A stretch of 7,656 bases of DNA, taken from contig MDJN01000165.1 of assembly GCA_001995005.1 (NCBI GenBank), forward strand, positions 1 to 7,656, read 5' to 3'. Below are positions 5,694-7,656 of the stretch, piece after piece (the first letter of the stretch is position 1; every line of letters begins with the position of its first letter). Source of the stretch: Candidatus Parepulonipiscium sp. PG-Nun2H_MBin03. Lineage in GTDB: Bacteria; Bacillota; Clostridia; Lachnospirales; Cellulosilyticaceae. A program made the translations under genes and the position numbers. Under the pieces are notes generated by a model. That model did no database searches. It was given only the letters and a program-made list of their open reading frames with translations, and was not told where the DNA came from.

Positions 5694-6920
5694 ATGATTA
5701 TACCAAATGAAGTTATATTTATAATAAATGAATTAGAAAAACATAATTTTGAGGCTTATATGGTAGGTGGGTGCGTTAGAGATATGATAATGAATCGTAT
5801 CCCCAATGATTGGGACATAACCACGAATGCAACGCCTAAGGACATGAAAAAAATATTTTTGCGTACGTATGATACGGGGATTTCACATGGCACGCTGACT
5901 GTAATAGTAAATGAGCAACATTTTGAGGTAACTACTTATAGAGTAGAAAATGAATATATAGATTTTAGAAGACCTGCTAACGTTGCTTTTGTAGATGATA
6001 TAACTCTTGATTTATCAAGAAGGGATTTTACCATAAATGCTATAGCATATCACCCAATACGTAAATTTATTGACCCGTATGATGGTATATATGACATCAA
6101 AAATCATAAGATACGCTCTGTAAGAAATGCAAATGAAAGATTTAGTGAAGATGCTCTTAGAATATTAAGAGCGATTAGGTTTAGTGCACAATTAGATTTT
6201 GACATAGATGCTAATACGATATATGGAATACAAAACAAGAAATATTTACTTGCACATATAAGCAAAGAAAGAATAAGAGATGAATTTAATAAGATAATGT
6301 TATCTAGTAATGTAGGGATAATTTTAAAAATGAATGAATTAGGACTACTTAACTTTGTTGCGGAAAAAATTGAGCTAATAATTACTACTCACTCTGAAAT
6401 TATAAATATTATACAAAGTATGCCGGCAAAAATTATCCCACGATATCTTGCTTTGTTACACGCATTGATACGTATAGAAAAAGCTGATAGTTTAGAAAAC
6501 AATTATTTTTTTGCGAGTAAGGTGGCAAAAAAAGTTTTGCAAAGTCTAAAATTTGATAATTATACTATTAAACAAATAGAAATAACCATTAGATATTTTT
6601 TTGATGACTTAAATATAGATGATATCCAAATTAAAAAGCTTTTACGAGATATAGGAGTAGACAATTTTGATTATATTCTACAAATAAAAAGACACACGTC
6701 CTCTTCAAAGTTGCTAGAAGAGATTATATATAAAAAAGAACGTATAATTAATAATAATGAATGCTATACGTTAAAAAATCTTGCCATAACAGGAAAAGAT
6801 ATCAGCCAATTTGCTATGGGAAAACAAATTGGAGATGACTTAGAAAAAGCTCTAGAATATGTTATGAAACATCCTGATAAAAATGATGTCACTACTTTAT
6901 TAAAATATTTGTACGGCTAA
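5694..6920 (+). CDS. cca: CCA tRNA nucleotidyltransferase (class II)
   Basis: This cytoplasmic enzyme builds or repairs the 3'-terminal CCA of tRNAs from CTP and ATP without a nucleic-acid template. The length of 408 aa is usual for the class II Gram-positive form. The head domain has GGCVRD (25-30) and the metal-binding pair D39/D41 in NDWDIT. RRDFTINA (109-116) and DPYDG (127-131) follow. EDALRILRAIRF (152-163) carries the EDxxR motif that reads the incoming base. Neck, body and tail are helical, and no HD phosphohydrolase domain is apparent. A bacterial poly(A) polymerase shares the head fold, but a short class II protein in a Firmicute favours CCA addition. GAGGA (5685-5689) precedes the start by only 4 nt. 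It follows the asparaginase by 10 nt and seems to end the unit; no strong terminator was found after it. Confidence 0.94.
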   Translation: MIIPNEVIFIINELEKHNFEAYMVGGCVRDMIMNRIPNDWDITTNATPKDMKKIFLRTYDTGISHGTLTVIVNEQHFEVTTYRVENEYIDFRRPANVAFVDDITLDLSRRDFTINAIAYHPIRKFIDPYDGIYDIKNHKIRSVRNANERFSEDALRILRAIRFSAQLDFDIDANTIYGIQNKKYLLAHISKERIRDEFNKIMLSSNVGIILKMNELGLLNFVAEKIELIITTHSEIINIIQSMPAKIIPRYLALLHALIRIEKADSLENNYFFASKVAKKVLQSLKFDNYTIKQIEITIRYFFDDLNIDDIQIKKLLRDIGVDNFDYILQIKRHTSSSKLLEEIIYKKERIINNNECYTLKNLAITGKDISQFAMGKQIGDDLEKALEYVMKHPDKNDVTTLLKYLYG

Positions 6921-6975
6921 TTTATATTACTCTAATAAATAATTTAATTTTTCTGCCTGTGTTATGTTTAAAACG

Positions 6976-6994
6976 TATTATTATGGGAATAATA
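6976..6994. repeat. 7-bp inverted repeat upstream of mazF
   Basis: TATTATT (6976-6982) and AATAATA (6988-6994) are a perfect inverted repeat with a 5-nt spacer, about 65 bp before mazF. It lies within the only gap in the plus-strand cluster large enough for a separate mazF promoter (6921-7058). It may be an operator. It is wholly A-T, and chance is a serious alternative. Confidence 0.25.
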
Positions 6995-7058
6995 GAACTA
7001 TGAACTTAAAATAAATATGTTAAATAATGGAGATTAGTTAATAAGGAGGAATTAATAT

Positions 7059-7430
7059 ATGATAACCGAAAGTAAAGACATAAAATACATATATCCTAAG
7101 CGTGGTGAAATATACGAAGCTGATTTGGGTATAGGTGACGGAAGTGAACAAGCGGGAGTAAGGCCGGTGTTGATTATTCAAAATAACACAGGTAATCATT
7201 ACTCACCCACAGTAATATGTGTACCTCTTACATCAAAATGTAAGAAGCAAATGCCAACACATCATACATTAACAAAACTAGATTATGACTTTTTAACATA
7301 CGATTCTATAGTACTTTGCGAACAGATAAAGACAATCTCTAAGCGTAGGCTATCTCATCGAATAGGTCTTGTTGGTAAAGAAGATATGAAATTAATTGGG
7401 GAAAAATTGTGTGTTAGCATAGCGTTATAA
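7059..7430 (+). CDS. mazF: MazF/EndoA-type mRNA endoribonuclease (PemK family)
   Basis: MazF family toxins cut single-stranded mRNA at short sequence motifs and slow growth until neutralised by an antitoxin. The protein is 123 aa. After an unusual 14-residue N-terminal lead (MITESKDIKYIYPK), it shows RGEIYEADL, GSEQAGVRPVLIIQN and YSPTVICVPLTSK. These are followed by PTHHTL and DSIVLCEQIKTISKRRL, all clear EndoA blocks. By alignment to Bacillus subtilis EndoA, the catalytic arginine and threonine (R25 and T48 there) correspond to R35 and T58 here, so it should be active. AGGAGG (7044-7049) lies 9 nt before the ATG, and this supports keeping the N-terminal lead. No antitoxin gene lies in the 138 bp upstream. 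A decarboxylase-family gene follows 3 nt after the stop. Confidence 0.93.
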   Translation: MITESKDIKYIYPKRGEIYEADLGIGDGSEQAGVRPVLIIQNNTGNHYSPTVICVPLTSKCKKQMPTHHTLTKLDYDFLTYDSIVLCEQIKTISKRRLSHRIGLVGKEDMKLIGEKLCVSIAL

Positions 7431-7436
7431 GCTATG
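7418..7436 (+). promoter_or_regulatory. Hairpin covering the start codon at the mazF/decarboxylase junction
   Basis: CATAGC (7418-7423) pairs perfectly with GCTATG (7431-7436) around a 7-nt loop. The loop holds the mazF stop codon (7428-7430), and the right arm contains the ATG of the next gene. No Shine-Dalgarno sequence is visible upstream of that ATG. A ribosome finishing mazF would open the hairpin and sit at the start, so the layout suggests translational coupling. Six base pairs is a modest stem, so this remains inference. Confidence 0.4.
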
Positions 7437-7656
7437 AAATCCCCTCTATATAATAATTTAACTAAATATAGTAAAAAAATGTATCCTTTTCATATGCCAG
7501 GGCATAAGTTCGGTAGAGGATTTAATATAAAAAAACTACCTTTACTATCGCTAGATGCAACTGAAGTTAGCGAATTAGATAATTTATATTTAGCAAAGGG
7601 TATACTAAAAGATTCAATGGATAGCATGGCTCAATATTACGGTTCTAGAGAATGTA
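7434..7656 (+). CDS. Orn/Lys/Arg decarboxylase-family PLP enzyme, N-terminal part (runs off the window)
   Basis: Seventy-four codons are visible. PFHMPGHKFGRG (18-29), the block around DATEVSELDNLY (41-52) and AQYYGSRE (66-73) are hallmarks of the major domain of fold-type I, PLP-dependent Orn/Lys/Arg decarboxylases. This short form begins directly at the PFHMPGHK region, without the N-terminal wing domain of the large inducible enzymes. It therefore resembles the YaaO/SpeA-like proteins of Firmicutes. The PLP-binding lysine lies outside the window, so substrate (lysine, arginine or ornithine) cannot be assigned. The ATG at 7434 is 3 nt after the mazF stop and has no visible ribosome binding site. 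An alternative ATG at 7479 would lie just before the conserved PFHMPGHK block but also lacks one. Co-transcription and coupling with mazF are likely. Confidence 0.88.
   Translation, partial: MKSPLYNNLTKYSKKMYPFHMPGHKFGRGFNIKKLPLLSLDATEVSELDNLYLAKGILKDSMDSMAQYYGSREC

Noticed and set aside
6916..6957. A possible terminator after cca: an imperfect A-T stem followed by TTTAATTTTT.
   Set aside because: The stem needs a 2-nt bulge and is made only of A-T pairs, so it is unlikely to be stable.
6964..7014. A 16-residue frame (starts MFKTYYYG) upstream of mazF, considered as an antitoxin.
   Set aside because: It is far too short for any known MazE/EndoAI type, has no ribosome binding site, and has no DNA-binding motif.

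Overview
The window is strongly AT-rich chromosomal DNA with strong GGAGG-type ribosome binding sites. It carries the housekeeping genes expected of a low-GC Firmicute, most likely an anaerobic clostridium-like bacterium. FapA/DUF342, an EndoA-type MazF, a GlnRS, and an Orn/Lys/Arg decarboxylase-like gene next to mazF all fit that assignment. I cannot name a genus. I see no phage genes, transposase, CRISPR array, tRNA or rRNA, and I see no convincing large new system. The unusual material is a small orphan gene and the non-coding structure around it, a structured intergenic block, and some atypical gene arrangements.

Layout. At 1-566 (minus) lies the N-terminal part of glnS. It diverges, across a 210-bp AT-rich spacer, from a 39-codon lysine-rich gene at 777-896 (plus). 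That small gene ends at a strong hairpin terminator (901-937), which it shares with the convergent glmS (938-2728, minus). The glmS gene has a good vegetative promoter at 2822-2849 and a short leader with no sign of a glmS ribozyme. The 470-bp non-coding interval 2729-3198 holds that promoter, a 16-nt direct repeat spaced exactly 200 bp apart, and a GC-rich double-hairpin block (3016-3066).

From 3199 onward everything is on the plus strand. fapA (DUF342), a cytoplasmic L-asparaginase and a CCA tRNA nucleotidyltransferase are separated by only 10-16 nt and look like one transcription unit. After a 138-bp gap come a MazF/EndoA-type endoribonuclease and, 3 nt behind it, the start of an Orn/Lys/Arg decarboxylase-family gene that runs off the window.

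Several genes touch amino-acid or tRNA metabolism: glutaminyl-tRNA charging, glutamine-dependent glucosamine-6-phosphate synthesis, asparagine hydrolysis and tRNA 3'-end synthesis. This looks like ordinary housekeeping clustering rather than a dedicated pathway. The points most worth following are the 39-aa protein and its ribosome-binding-site/terminator symmetry, the 3016-3066 element, the acidic tandem-repeat insertion in FapA, and the mazF gene with no adjacent antitoxin and a hairpin-covered junction with the next gene.
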